From: Megaustenia siamemsis
Taxonomy: Eukaryota > Mollusca > Gastropoda > Stylommatophora > Ariophantidae
Assembly: GCA_032433765.1 (NCBI GenBank)
Contig: JAVIAB010000059.1
Coordinates: 57,798,103 to 57,862,102 of the forward strand
Direction of reading: 5' to 3'
DNA: 64,000 nt
Both the position numbers and the translations under genes were made by a program. Under the pieces are notes generated by a model. It saw nothing but the letters and a program-made list of their open reading frames with translations. It was not told the origin of the DNA and ran no database searches. This document shows, one piece after another, positions 1 through 10,559 of this stretch (position 1 is the first letter of the stretch; each line of letters opens with the position of its first letter).

Positions 1-40
1 TCACCCCGTTTAATTGTATCCGTGGTTAGCCAGCTTTCAG

Positions 41-120
41 GACAATAACTTGAACGATCGAAGTTGTCTAGTCTCGGTAGGGGTAGAAGAGAAAATAAGA
101 ATTGATGCCTGGACCACTGA
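41..120 (+). CDS. possible internal exon at window edge
   Basis: An 80-bp stretch runs between an acceptor-like ...agctttcag and a strong donor-like gag|gtaagaac. One frame is open across it and continues open upstream to the window edge. The peptide reads DNNLNDRSCLVSVGVEE and then KIRIDAWTTE, a mixed hydrophilic composition that looks protein-like. I do not recognise the domain. No partner exon is recognisable in the next several kilobases, which are repeats. The polypyrimidine tract before the acceptor is weak. This could be a chance AG/GT pairing. Confidence 0.3.
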
Positions 121-440
121 GGTAAGAACTTCTGCACTTGCAACTGCTGTGGCAAAACCGTTTGATACTTCATTACCCTGTAACGTTCAATCTTATAGGT
201 TATCTTTTTACCCAACCTTATTTCCTGATAACTTCTATAGGTCATTCTAAATTTTTTTTTCCATATATTTGTTTATTGTTTTTAAATCAAGCCTTTTCTG
301 TTTTGTTTTCCTTCCATAGTATGACGTGTTTATGATTAATTTCTCCTTTCATTACAGAGGTCAATCTAGTAACTGCAGGATCATCGCCCTAAAGATTATC
401 CGGACCTCTCTTCACCTATCATTTGTTCTCCCCGGTGTTT

Positions 441-948
441 GTTGGTGTAGAACATTCATGCTAACTGATCGTCTAAATCTCTGTAGTGTTGGTGTATAAC
501 ATTCCTGCTAACTGATCGTCTAAATCCCTGTAGTGTTGGTGTATAACATTCCTGCTAACTGATCGTCTAAATCCTTGGAGTGGTGTAGAACATTCCTGCT
601 AACTGATCGCCTAAATCCCTGTAGTGGTGGTGTATAACATTCCTGCTAACTGATCGCCTAAATCGCTGTAGTGGTGGTGTAGAACATTCCTGCTAACTGA
701 TCGCCTAAATTCCTGTAGTGTTGGTGTAGAACATTCCTGCTAACTGATCGCCTAAATCCCTGTAGTGTTGGTGTAGAACATTCTTGCTAACTGATCGCCT
801 AAATCGCTGTAGTGGTGGTGTATAACATTCCTGCTAACTGATCGCATAAATCGCTGTAGTGGTGGTGTATAACATTCTTGCTAACTGATTGCATAAATCG
901 CTGTAGTGGTGGTGTATAACATTCTTGCTAACTGATTGCATAAATTCC
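441..948. repeat. 47-bp minisatellite, about 11 copies
   Basis: The unit begins gttggtgta(t/g)aacattc, continues ctaactgatcg and ends in ctgtagt. Copies differ at a few recurrent sites (tataac or tagaac, atcgtc or atcgcc or atcgca) and one early copy is shortened. The array ends abruptly where a decayed LINE fragment starts at about 1010. No coding or regulatory function is evident. Confidence 0.92.
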
Positions 949-1009
949 TGTAATGGGAGATCTGTTGATAGAGAAGACCTTGTATTTCAATATCTTTATG
1001 AGTTATGTT

Positions 1010-1740
1010 GCTTACTTTCGGCAAACTCACAGTAATGGCCTGGAACAACACGAAATTAGAACTACAGACAAAACTCTTAATATATCACACCTGTGTGATA
1101 ACACACTGGAAATGGATATGAAACATGGACAACATACTGAAATCTTGAAAAAAAAAAAGACTAAATATCTTCAACATGCGATGTCTCCGCAGAATAATGC
1201 ATCAAATGGCAGGACAAACTAACCAACTGTCCTGCAACTTGCTAAGATCGTAAAACAATCATGTAAATACGCAAAGCCGAAGGCTAAGATGGCTGGGCCG
1301 TACCCAACGAATGGAAGAAAACCACATTCATAAGCAAATATGGTGAACTAATACACGGAAAAAGATAAATCGTCAGACCTAAACTACGATGTAGAGATAT
1401 ATATAAATCATCTCTGAATGACTTCTGCGTCTGTGACAACGACTGGGAACATCTGGCAAGAGAGCGCACATCATGATGGGCCTGTATAGGTGATAGCACA
1501 GCATCATTCGAGGCTGTACTGTGGCAAAACATGGAAGAGAAAAGACTCATAAAAAGAGGCGGAAAACCCTGCGGATCAGAGGAATTGTTCATTCTGTGGC
1601 CATGTGTATTTGTCAAACATTTTTAGAATCAGCCACGAGAGAAGCTGTTGGACAAAAGCAAAACCTCAAATAAAAAAAAAAAACAACAACAATAACCACC
1701 ACTAAACCGTCTGACAAGACAAAAAGGGCCATATATATGT
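1010..1740 (+). mobile_element. decayed LINE family A, 3' end fragment
   Basis: This matches the 3' portion of the better copies at 12.5 and 32.2 kb with many substitutions and indels. The order is kept: the thumb region (ttcggcaaactcac at about 1017), then a part encoding the RWLGHV-like helix (about 1288), a stretch encoding the RPKLRYRDI-like segment (1375-1400) and the short 3'UTR (1609-1735). It ends at the family terminus aaaagggccatata. Numerous stops and frameshifts make it a dead copy. The divergence shows that family A has been active over a long period, since the two other copies are almost identical to each other. Confidence 0.85.
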
Positions 1741-2585
1741 TGTTTAATGTTCCTCTCTTCAATGCACAACACTCCGGTGTCGAAGATTAAGGTGGCTGAG
1801 TCATGCTTCAACAACCACGTTCTCCCCAAGCAAATATTGAAATATAAAAATGTCTGCAAGTCATCCCTGAGTGATGTTCCATTAGTGAAGACAATCAAGC
1901 TGTACTTCAGCATTGGTAAGATTTATCTTGGTTCGTCCAACAACGATATGCCGAACGATTACTTGTGAACACCTGCCAGCTTCCTACCACATATAAAGAC
2001 TCAGAAAACGAATAGGAACGACACGCCCATCTTCTCCAGCAGATAACAAGACATCAAGAAAGCTGTTGCAATCGCTACATTAACTTCCGTGGTCTAAGAG
2101 CCAATGGCTCCTATCGACTGAGTACGATCGTCATGACCGTCATCTTTAAAAAAAAAAAAAAAAAGCATTCTTGATATTTTCGTGTCAAACATTTGGTTTA
2201 CTTTGACACATAGTTGGGGGAGCATAGTGAGTGATCAGGCCCGTTTCAATCGCATGTTTAATATTAATCTTTAGTATATCTCTTGACTAGGTCGGTATAA
2301 ATATAATAACGAATACTTTTGTGCAGTGACATAACACCTATTATTAATAAATAAAGACCCCAAATAAGATGACGAACTACATCAAAGAAACCCTGCTACA
2401 ATATCAAACGATAATGGTTAAGTTTCCAACAAAACTGGAACCGGTATTTTTCTTGATTTAAAAAAAATGCTTTATTTAATACATATCTTTACTGTGGTGA
2501 AATTAAAAATATAAATAAATAAATGAAGTTGATCGAGGCGAATCTGGAATAAAGAACTTCTAGGTGCGAGTCTCTGAGTACAAGA
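1741..2585. other. no gene recognised
   Basis: AT-rich sequence with short poly(A) runs near 2150 and 2465. Only short frames occur, and I recognise no exon, RNA or repeat family here. Confidence 0.5.
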
Positions 2586-2589
2586 ACTC

Positions 2590-3000
2590 ATGGGTAAGAA
2601 ACGTGGTCATTAGCAAGAAAACAGAAGAGAAAATTGAAGCCTTTGAAATCTGGATTTATAGAAGAATAGGTATAATTGGGTGAAATGAAATAACAAATGA
2701 TGAAGTCTTAAAACAACTAAAAATAAAAAAGAGAACTGCTAAATACAATTCAAACAAGACAAATGCGATTTTTGGGGCATCTTAAAAGACACAGCAGCCT
2801 ACTAAAAGTAATCTTGTAATGGAAAATACAAGGTAAAAGAAGCAGAGGCAGACCAAGACTAACATGGACCAGTAACATCAATAGATGGACAAATCCGCCT
2901 ATGACAACCTGCACCATCAAAGCAAGAGATAGAGCGGAATGGCGCTCCATGGTAGCCAACCTACGATGCGGAGACAGCACTCAATGATGATGATGATGGG
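2590..3000 (+). mobile_element. RTE-like LINE 3' fragment with (ATG)n tail (family B)
   Basis: Conceptual translation on the plus strand, with frameshifts, follows the C-terminal region of RTE/BovB-type reverse transcriptases: IEAFEIWIYRR, a QMRFLGHL-like step, a GRPRLTWTSNI segment, then AEWRSMVANLRCGD. It ends in a short tgatgatgatga run, the kind of tandem tail RTE elements carry. It is homologous in opposite orientation to 49222-49625, where the same region is open for 113 codons. The copy is 5' truncated and inactive. Confidence 0.85.
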
Positions 3001-4060
3001 TACGAGTGCCTATCCTAACCGGCGACCACTTTTCCTGCATATATTTTTCATGTAAATTATGGGTTGATGTAAAGGGCGAGCCGAATGTCAGTCACCGTAC
3101 CCACAAGTCAAGTATCTACAGGTTTACACTGGGAATAGGTCGCTGGCAAATGGCAAAGCTGTACATTGTTGTTGTTGAAGCTCACGTGCAACGCGATTGA
3201 ATAGAGGCATATAAAGTGCATGGCGTCATCGTCATTATTTTGTGCAATTTCTGGTAGCGGTGAGGATCATTTCCTTTCACAATAATTTTTTTTTGGCTGA
3301 ACATTATCGCACGGGGATCCTCAAACCATCGATGACTTCCTCATCTTCGTCGTTCAGCCGTTGTGTGCATATGGATGCTTTGTGTTGTTATTTCAAACTT
3401 CGATATTTACTCCCCACCCCCACACACTTGTTTTTTTAAACAATCGCAAAATAATTTAGCCAGGACAAAAACTATTTTGTGTTCTCTTTTCCATTTGTAA
3501 CTGCCGAGGATGTTTGTTAAACATGCACAGAGCGCTTCAGGGACATATTGTCTTACGCTGCATTCCCAGATGGCTAAACACGGGACCTCACTACTCGGGG
3601 AACGAGAAAGGTAAAGCCACGAATAAACTGGCAAATTCCAGGATAAAAACTCCCACTGCCTGATATCTGTTCCAAGTGCAATCAACAAATGTTCAAATTT
3701 TATTATGAGGCAATGACCTTGCCCAAGTTTGAAAGAGTTCGCCCCGGTTGTAAACAATTAGCAAACACACACAATGTGTCAATTAGTTTCCACAAAAGCA
3801 ATAATGTCTGCTTTAAAAGAAAAACACATTTTTTTTCTTCTAAATTCAGTGTAATGGTTGTGGTGTTTTGGTTTTTTCGTCCACTGTTGTCGATGAAGTC
3901 TATATTATTATTTTCGCTTAAAAAGTTGGTTCGGCGGTGCTTAGTAAGCTCTCTCTGTACTCGGAATGTGCCGGCTATTGAAGGGACATTGATGTGTTGA
4001 TTGGCTGAGAGAGCACTGTTTTGATTTGATATTCGGTTTGGCGAAGTTTATGTCATTTGA
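3001..4060. other. no gene recognised
   Basis: Mixed-composition sequence without a recognisable family. The longest frame is a 116-codon reverse-strand stretch at 3407-3757 of unremarkable composition with no homologue I can name. Nothing else is supported. Confidence 0.45.
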
Positions 4061-4410
4061 TGTAGTGTTGAATCAAGACGCCCGTTCAGCAACTAAGCTA
4101 AGTACAGTCAGTGACCCACAACTGACTGCACGCGTCAGGATCGGCGAACAAAAGAGCTGACCAAGACCCTGCTCCATCTCCCAGTGGTGTACCTGGGAAC
4201 AATCTAGTCTGATCAAGGGATCGAAGAGAGACGATAGCCTGGTACTCAAAATGTCGTATTGAGAAGTTGGATGTGCGGGGCCGAATGGTGCAAATAAGCC
4301 ACAGTGCATTCTAAGCCCACTTAACGTCTTTGTAAGTACGGATGACGAAGGTGACTATCAGTTCCTTTGATAGGCTTCGAGTGAACGCCAGAAAGAAAGA
4401 ATTGTCTTTA
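4060..4410 (+). repeat. dispersed repeat G, copy 1
   Basis: This matches 8755-9420 in segments: aagtaca(g)tcagtgac at 4100, a gatc(g/a)gcgaac block, gggatcgaagag followed by gtactcaaaatg, then a closely matching 3' end with cccacttaacgtctttg (about 4317), aaggtgac and agtgaacgcca. A related piece is seen at 46990-47108. No protein motif is recognised. It is best described as an unclassified interspersed repeat of about 350 bp. Confidence 0.65.
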
Positions 4411-5045
4411 TTTTATAATGTTAGCGTTTGTGTTGTAAAGAAAATAAGAGAACCAAATCTAAATAGAATACAATAAACATGTAGAAGAAAGCAGCCATAA
4501 TGAAATGTAAGATTGAAGAATGAATGTCAGAAAGAGCCAATGTTTGTCGAATGTTAAAAATAAAACGAATGTTAAAAATAAAAGGTGATAATAACATTAG
4601 AATAAACATGTTTGTAACATATCACTGTTAATCAGATAGAAATATGCGATAATAATAAAATATTTTTTTTAAATAATCTAGGTTTATCGAATATAAAAGC
4701 TAAGGCAACGATAATGAAATGGCAGAATGCATCCGTGTTTATCAAATATCAGAGCATTTTTGTTTCAATCACATATAAGGAAGCAAACATTCTTTATTCA
4801 GCACGTGCGCAAAAAAATTTATTATAACCTTCATGTGACAACGAATACAATCTAAGAGAGAGGGGGTGAAGTTAATATATAGAAGAATGGATAGAAATGG
4901 AGATTTTAAAGTCTAGATTCATGAAATGACAGAAAGCCAACAAAATGTGGGCGTTGTAGAGGTTCGTGGTCACCTACGCCAGACGGCATAAAACATAACG
5001 ATGCCTGTTTTGAGAACATAAGTATTCGTGAATCTTCACTAACGG
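4411..5045. other. no gene recognised
   Basis: AT-rich spacer. A 12-base motif (cgaatgttaaaa) is directly repeated at about 4549 and 4567. No exon or RNA gene is apparent. Confidence 0.45.
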
Positions 5046-5056
5046 AAGGAGGTATT

Positions 5057-5316
5057 GAAAAAAATAAAGTAAGGTGCCCCGTCACACCAAGTGGCGTATA
5101 GGGAATATGGTGTTTGTGACCATACATTTTACAGACCTTCAGCATGATTCTTGGGGTAATGTGGTCGGTATTACGCCCGTGCCGCTTTACTTTCCCATAA
5201 AAAAATCCAGTACCTGCTTAAGGCTAGGTGAACCCGGAAGCCGTCAGTTGGGATCTAACCCTACCTCTTGTACTTTGTAGTCCAGTTCACTAACCACTTA
5301 GCTATCGCGGCTCCCT
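5057..5316 (-). mobile_element. tRNA-derived SINE (type 1), 11-bp TSD
   Basis: Read on the minus strand, the head ggagccgcgatagct...gtggttagtgaac is a tRNA-like 5' half with a Pol III A-box (tagctaagtgg) and a B-box-like ggttagatccc about 40 bases on. The body contains gtaaagcggcacgg and ggcgtaataccgacc, and the 3' end reads accttactttattttttt. Direct repeats aaggaggtatt at 5046-5056 and 5317-5327 flank it exactly, so both element ends are defined. The tail is oligo(T) in element orientation, not poly(A). Related copies lie at 8994-9259 and 35934-36190, all on the minus strand. Confidence 0.9.
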
Positions 5317-5490
5317 AAGGAGGTATTTACTTAATTTAATTGTGGATTACGAGCAGAGTGGATATAACATCCCGGGCCAGCATCCAGCTTACGAGAAGGA
5401 AAACTATGTCAAACCAAGATCCAGCCTGCTGAAGACGGTGTGTCAGACACGGCGCAGGTTTAGGGGAAACAATCCGGACACACACACGTA

Positions 5491-5994
5491 TATAGGAGTA
5501 GTGACCAACTCTTCGTGTGTCGTGATGTTGTTCTGGCACCTCCATATAGGAGTAGTGACCAACTCATCGTGTGTCGTGATGTTGTTCTGGCACCTCCATA
5601 TAGGAGTAGTGACCAACTCTTCGTGTGTCGTGATGTTGTTCTGGCACCTCCATATAGGAGTAGTGACCAACTCATCGTGTGTCGTGATGTTGTTCTGGCA
5701 CCTCCATATAGGAGTAGTGACCAACTCTTCGTGTGTCGTGATGTTGTTCTGGCACCTCCATATAGGAGTAGTGACCAACTCATCGTGTGTCGTGATGTTG
5801 TTCTGGCACCTCCATATAGGAGTAGTGACCAACTCATCGTGTGTCGTGATGTTGTTCTGGCACCTCCATATAGGAGTAGTGACCATGCGACCAACTCATC
5901 GTGTGTCGTAATGTTGTTCTGGCACCTCCATATAGGAGTAGTGACCATGCGACCAACTCATCGTGTGTCGTGATGTTGTTCTGGCACCTCCATC
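5491..5994. repeat. 54-bp minisatellite, about 9 copies
   Basis: The unit runs gtgaccaact(c/t)(a/t)tcgtg, tgtcgtgatgttg, ttctggcacctccatatagg and agta. Copies alternate between actcttcg and actcatcg, and the last two carry an added 9-10 bases (catgcgacc). Because 54 is divisible by three, long frames stay open on both strands (for example an 18-residue period on +). This is a length artefact of the repeat, and I do not call a gene. Confidence 0.93.
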
Positions 5995-7370
5995 ATGAAG
6001 TAGGACAAAGAGTCAAGTTCGCATGATCGCAAGGCTTCAACGCAGAAGAACAGCTGGCCCGACCAGAAGCCATTCCGCATGAGAGGACGAGAACACGTTT
6101 AGTTTTACTATCCTGAATCACAGCCCGACTAAGAAGTTGTCTGTCTCTAAAGGATGATGAGTTGGAAAATTATTAAATGCTACATTTACTTGACACTACT
6201 TTGTCGTGCGGACGGGCACTGAGTAAGCAGTTAGAAGACATGACTAAGTTTAGACGAAGTTGATACAACGATATGTTTCATGGATAGAAAAACAGAGAAA
6301 TAAAGAATTGTTTCAAAGAAATAAAAAAATACAAATATTACATAAAGATGTACAATTTAGAAAAGCGAGGAATGTTCGGTTGAAATGAACAGTGATGAAC
6401 ACTGTTTAAAAAAACAACAACTAGTCAATATTGGAAAACGAAATGTAAGTATGGTAGAGACAAAGAGAAACTCTTCTAGCTAAAAAAAACACATAAACGG
6501 ACCACTTGAGACAGACACTTAAACGGATAATCACCGCAGATCGTGACGAGTATCCCGGAAGCTGACTTGGATCTTCATATAATTACAGACACTCTGCAGA
6601 CAGAAGAAATAATTAATTCTTCGAAGTCGAACAAAGAAGTAATTATAGAGCGGCCGAATGAAAGGGACATCAAAGACTGCAATAACCAGACAAGATTTAA
6701 TCTGTTGTCAGTTAATAAACCAGTATCTCGCCAGAATCATCATACAAAGACTTTACTGAGCAGTTGACCTGGATCCAAAAAAAGATCAATCCCGTCGTTT
6801 CTAAATAAGCTCCCCTTGTACATCAGATCCAGAAACATAAAACACTGTCTGGATTTGCTGAGAATGGTTGTGTGTATACGCGATTTGTGGACTTCATTAA
6901 CAGCTCTTAACATTCTTCTTTGAACGTTTGTGAACAATGCTGAGAGTCTGTTGGCTCCTTCCCCAACCTCTTCAATAATAATAATAATAATAATAAAAAG
7001 CTAAGCAAATAAAATAACTGCTTTTATTATTATTTGTATTAATGTCGTTGTTACTTGGCCAATAATCCAACAGTCATGAACTGAGAGACAACTAAGAGAA
7101 AGTCCTCACATCAATGCTGATGTTGGAAAGTGCACGTGCTCAGAGGAAACCATAACAGGATCTGCTCTGCAGTTACTCCTCGGTGACAACAACAGAAAGA
7201 TTACAATGCAATGTGGGAACAACGGATGAGATGCGCACTTTGAGCCAGATCCGAGACACTCTTTGAAAAATGACATTCAACCGAGACATGCTGACGTATT
7301 TCTTTGTTCCTGTATAAATCACCAGACGTGAGGCATACTGGTTTCATTATTTGTCACACAACATGGACAA
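5995..7370. other. no gene recognised; short (AAT)n at 6976-6997
   Basis: Mostly AT-rich sequence with one trinucleotide run (aataataat...) at 6976-6997. Frames are short. The 74-codon plus-strand frame at 6543 has no recognisable domain. A gattgattgatt run sits at about 7374-7392. Confidence 0.45.
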
Positions 7371-7479
7371 TGAGTGATTGATTGATTGATTGACCTAATC
7401 CCATGGGTTTGTTCATCTATGTCACAGATTGATTGATCCAGTGCCCCGGAATAGATTCATCATAATGGCTCATCGTATA

Positions 7480-8065
7480 TCCTTAGGCTGACCATACGCT
7501 AATCTTATGGTCTGTTGTTTGATATGCGACGGGTATAATCTGACGACGAACTGTGTTTTATATGTTCGGAATTGGAGTCAAACACGGTGTCCTAACATCA
7601 TAAGCGCTATACATTTAAAAATATGACGGTCATCATTTTCAGGAGGACGTGAATTTCCGGTCAATAAGGTGGATAGGCAGCAGGAACCATTGAAGGCTTT
7701 GTCTGAAAAGTGTTCCTTGTTGCAGTTTTCTCATATTCCAAGTCCGGCTTGTTGCAGGAGTTACTGAGTTAAGTGCTCTGTGCACACTGTGAGATGTGTG
7801 TCTCATCCGTTTTGATCATGTTTCGATATTCCAATTGTTTACGATGAATGATGATATCGATGACAGGGAACTGTTGGCTGTGTTCACTTTCTGCGCGGTT
7901 TCGCCTTATGTCTTTTGGCGTGTGCTCAGACTTTTATGATGGGAACTACAGCTACCTTACTTTGTTTTGGAGATGAGATAGTAATTCGGATGATTCCACT
8001 GGCACGGGCGGTTCAACAATTATGGATTTTAATTCGTTTGTATTGATACCGGGGCCTTCCATAAC
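7480..8065 (+). pseudogene. decayed copy of the 28-kb cysteine-rich sequence 3' end
   Basis: From about 7600 to 8065 this is the reverse complement of 28436-28860 at high identity (by eye over 90 percent). Examples are gaaccattgaaggct, cgccttatgtcttttgg and ccactggcacgggcgg, ending ggccttccataacca. Weaker similarity extends upstream to about 7480, through the part corresponding to the last codons of the reading frame at 28886 (atatgttcggaattggag against atatgtttgaattggag). Codons there are broken. It therefore looks like a 5'-truncated copy of the same transcript or element, not merely a shared UTR. Confidence 0.7.
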
Positions 8066-8467
8066 CAAAGAACCAAAGATTCTATGCCGTGGATTGATTG
8101 ATTCCTCGATTAATAAATCTAATGCCCAGAATTGATTAATCTAATACCACGGATTTATTGATGTTTTACAGCTGGCTTGATCTAATGATACGGTGTAAGA
8201 CAGTGTACACGACAGTTCTCTCTCCGTTGTTTAGGTCTTTCAGTGTCTTCGTTTAACTTTTTCATTATCCAAGATATTCTAAGATGTCTTCTGTAGCATT
8301 TAATTTGAGATGAACCAAGTTTTATTTATTTATTTTAAAATTCTTTCCACGTAATTGTCCATGATTCCCTACCGTGTGTTTTGGAGGATACATTTCCTCT
8401 GTAGCTTTACTTTTAGTACTTTCGTGGATTTGTGCAAAATGTAGTAATATACTAACTCTACTAAACT

Positions 8468-8747
8468 GAGCCTCGGTGGCTGAGTGGTCAGTGTGCTCGC
8501 TTCCTGACCAGAAGGGTCCAGGTACGATCCCCAACAGCGGCAGATTTTTTTTTCGGACTGACAAAGCTCCGGGATTCACCCAGCCTCAAAAATGTGTATC
8601 ACACATTTTTATGGGAAGCAAAGGTGGCATGGCGTGATATCGACTACCAACTATCATTCAAAAATGTATCGTGGTCATAGAAAAATATGGTCACTAACAC
8701 AATATTCCCGATACGCCTAGCAAGGCGTGGAGGAAACCTTTACTTTG
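8468..8747 (+). mobile_element. tRNA-derived SINE (type 1, variant head)
   Basis: The head gagcctcggtggctgagtgg has a good A-box (tggctgagtgg), and ggtacgatccc is a B-box. The body matches the 5057-5316 SINE downstream of the head: ttcacccagcct, atttttatggg, ggcatggcgtgata, atggtcactaacac and the 3' end cctttactttg. The heads differ clearly, while the bodies are homologous. A short direct repeat ctaaact (8461-8467 and 8748-8754) may be the target duplication. A second copy is at 62259-62525. Confidence 0.8.
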
Positions 8748-8754
8748 CTAAACT

Positions 8755-9420
8755 AAAGTACGTCAAAGTGATGCACACCAAAACTGTCCTTAACCAATAT
8801 TTGGAAGCAAGACACCTGACGACATCGCATCTAGAAGCTGTCAGCAGTTCATAGCTGATGGCTTGCTCCAAGATCAGCGAACCAGAACCATCCAGTTTCT
8901 GCTCCACCTCTTCGCGGTTCCTCTGGTTAGTCTGGCTACGCGAATAGGGATTGAAGAGGGGCGGCAATTGTATCTTGTACTCAAAAATGCAGTAAAAAAA
9001 AAAAAGGTAAAGTACTCCGGTCACGCCAAGGGGCGTAATAGGGAATAGAATATGGTGTTAGTGACCATAAAGTGTACAGACTTTCAGCACAATATTTTTG
9101 AGGTAATATGGTCGGTATTACGCCCGTGCCGCTTTACTTTCCCAGAAAAAAATCCGGTACCCATTAAAGGCTGGGTGAACCGGAGCCGTCGGTTGGGATC
9201 AAACCCTACATCTTGTTCTTTGTAGTCCAGTTCACTAACCACTGAGCTATCGCGGCTCGTCAAAAATACAGTGCTAAGGAGGAATGTTTTGGGCCGAAAT
9301 TCGCAATAAAACCACAACACAATGCATTTACGCCCATTTAACGTCCTTGAAAGGACGGGTTAAGAAGTGATCTAATACTTCTTGTAATAGTCATCCAGTG
9401 AACGGCAATAAGAAATGTCC
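8755..9420 (+). repeat. dispersed repeat G, copy 2 (split by a SINE)
   Basis: Sequence 8755-8993 plus 9260-9420 aligns with 4060-4410. Shared blocks include aagtac.gtca, gatcagcgaacc, gggattgaagag, gtactcaaaa and a strongly matching 3' end (cgcccatttaacgtccttg, agtgaacggca). A type 1 SINE interrupts it. A 94-codon reverse-strand frame overlaps its first half, but I see no domain in it. Confidence 0.65.
8994..9259 (-). mobile_element. tRNA-derived SINE (type 1), nested in repeat G
   Basis: Minus-strand copy with head gagccgcgatagctcagtgg (A-box tagctcagtgg) and B-box ggtttgatccc. Flanking direct repeats tcaaaaatgcagt (8981-8993) and tcaaaaatacagt (9260-9272) differ at one base and define both ends. 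In element orientation the 3' end is tactttacc followed by twelve T residues. The insertion splits repeat G, which dates it after that repeat. Confidence 0.9.
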
Positions 9421-10100
9421 AATACACACCGGGTTCATTTTGATTTTCTGTTTAAAAAAAAACAGTTTCGGTTATAATCTTTATTTGTGGTGTTGGTTTG
9501 TTGCTCATGACGAAAACACCAGGAGTGTAATGCGAGCTTTGTTGTCTGTCGTTAGATATTAAACTTAAGCTGATCTATCTTAACTTTTGTTTTAAATCAG
9601 TTTGAAAAATAAGAGAATATAGGGGATCTGTTTAGAAAGTGTTCAAGTGCAGACAAGCATAGTACGGAACTTAAAAAGTAAAGGTTAGAAGCAATCATGA
9701 AAGGTTCAACCTAGTCTCGCTATTTATCATGCATTTTTTGGGGTCGACTCGAGACCGTGCATTAAGATAACAGAAAAGAGTGATAACCCATGAGTGCAAA
9801 ATAATTGAGAAAAATAATAAGAGAGCTACTGGAGATTTTAATCATGTCCGTGCTTCTAAGACCGTGATATTAAGTGGGGTTAAAATAAGAGGGTTTGGGG
9901 GAGAAGTGAAGTTAGTAGACAACATTCATCAGGGGACACAATGAGGGACATAATGGTGTAGAGTGCTTGTCGATGGGAGATAACTCTCGTGGGGGAATGG
10001 GGGACTGAATTATGGAGATAATATGACGTGATGTGATTGTTGTACTGGTGTTGTGTGTGAGTGGATAATGGGTGAGTCGGTTTATGTGTGAATGAGTGGA
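9421..10100. other. no gene recognised
   Basis: AT-rich spacer, becoming rich in gtgatgtg and gagtgg motifs after 9990. No exon, RNA gene or assignable repeat seen. Confidence 0.45.
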
Positions 10101-10109
10101 TCGATGGGT

Positions 10110-10430
10110 GGTTTTTTTTTTTTCGTTCGCCAGCCTTTTACCTCTGACGAAGTCCCTAGAGACTAGGAACTGAATTGTGCGTGTTAATCCGTTTTTTCTC
10201 TGGCAGCCCTGTGCACAGGGGTCCCTTGCCGCACAGGCAGATAACTCCATCTTCGGAGGTACTCATTTTTTCCGTCCATGTGTAATCGACGTTTCTATCC
10301 GGGCCTCGCTGCTGAGACCAGGTGGTTGCCGGAGAGAGAAACCATCCCAACTGGTGCAGCCAGGATTTGAACCCACAACCTGTCTGTCTCTAGGCTGGCG
10401 TTTTGCCTCCAGACCAACCAGTCCCCCGAT
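10110..10430 (-). mobile_element. tRNA-derived SINE (type 2), A-tailed
   Basis: On the minus strand the head starts gactggttggtctggaggc. A B-box-like gggttcaaatcctgg follows at a spacing that fits a tRNA with a long variable arm. The body contains ccggcaaccacctggtctc, gagtacctccgaagatgg, cagggctgcca and cagttcctagtctctaggg, and it closes with ggcgaacgaaaaaaaaaaa, a true A-tail. Full-length relatives are at 22539-22870 (+) and 59880-60212 (-), with a deleted one at 55731-55826 (-). Confidence 0.9.
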
Positions 10431-10559
10431 TGGGGGGGGGTATGTGGTTGAATGAGTGATTAAACGGATAGATGTTGTAGATAGTAGCCTTCGTCAGTCA
10501 TAGTTGACTATTGATTTTGCAGCGCCCATAGAAATATAATTTTTTTCTTTTCTTTCGTT

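Noticed and set aside
5057..5316. Functional tRNA gene
   Set aside because: A- and B-boxes are present, but the cloverleaf is imperfect and the sequence continues into a SINE body with TSDs.
10110..10430. Functional tRNA gene with long variable arm
   Set aside because: The same head is found at other loci with a common body and A-tail, so it is a SINE head.
10440..10500. Target-site duplication of the 10.1-kb SINE (tgaatgagtg)
   Set aside because: The words are not adjacent to the element ends and occur in a locally repetitive flank.
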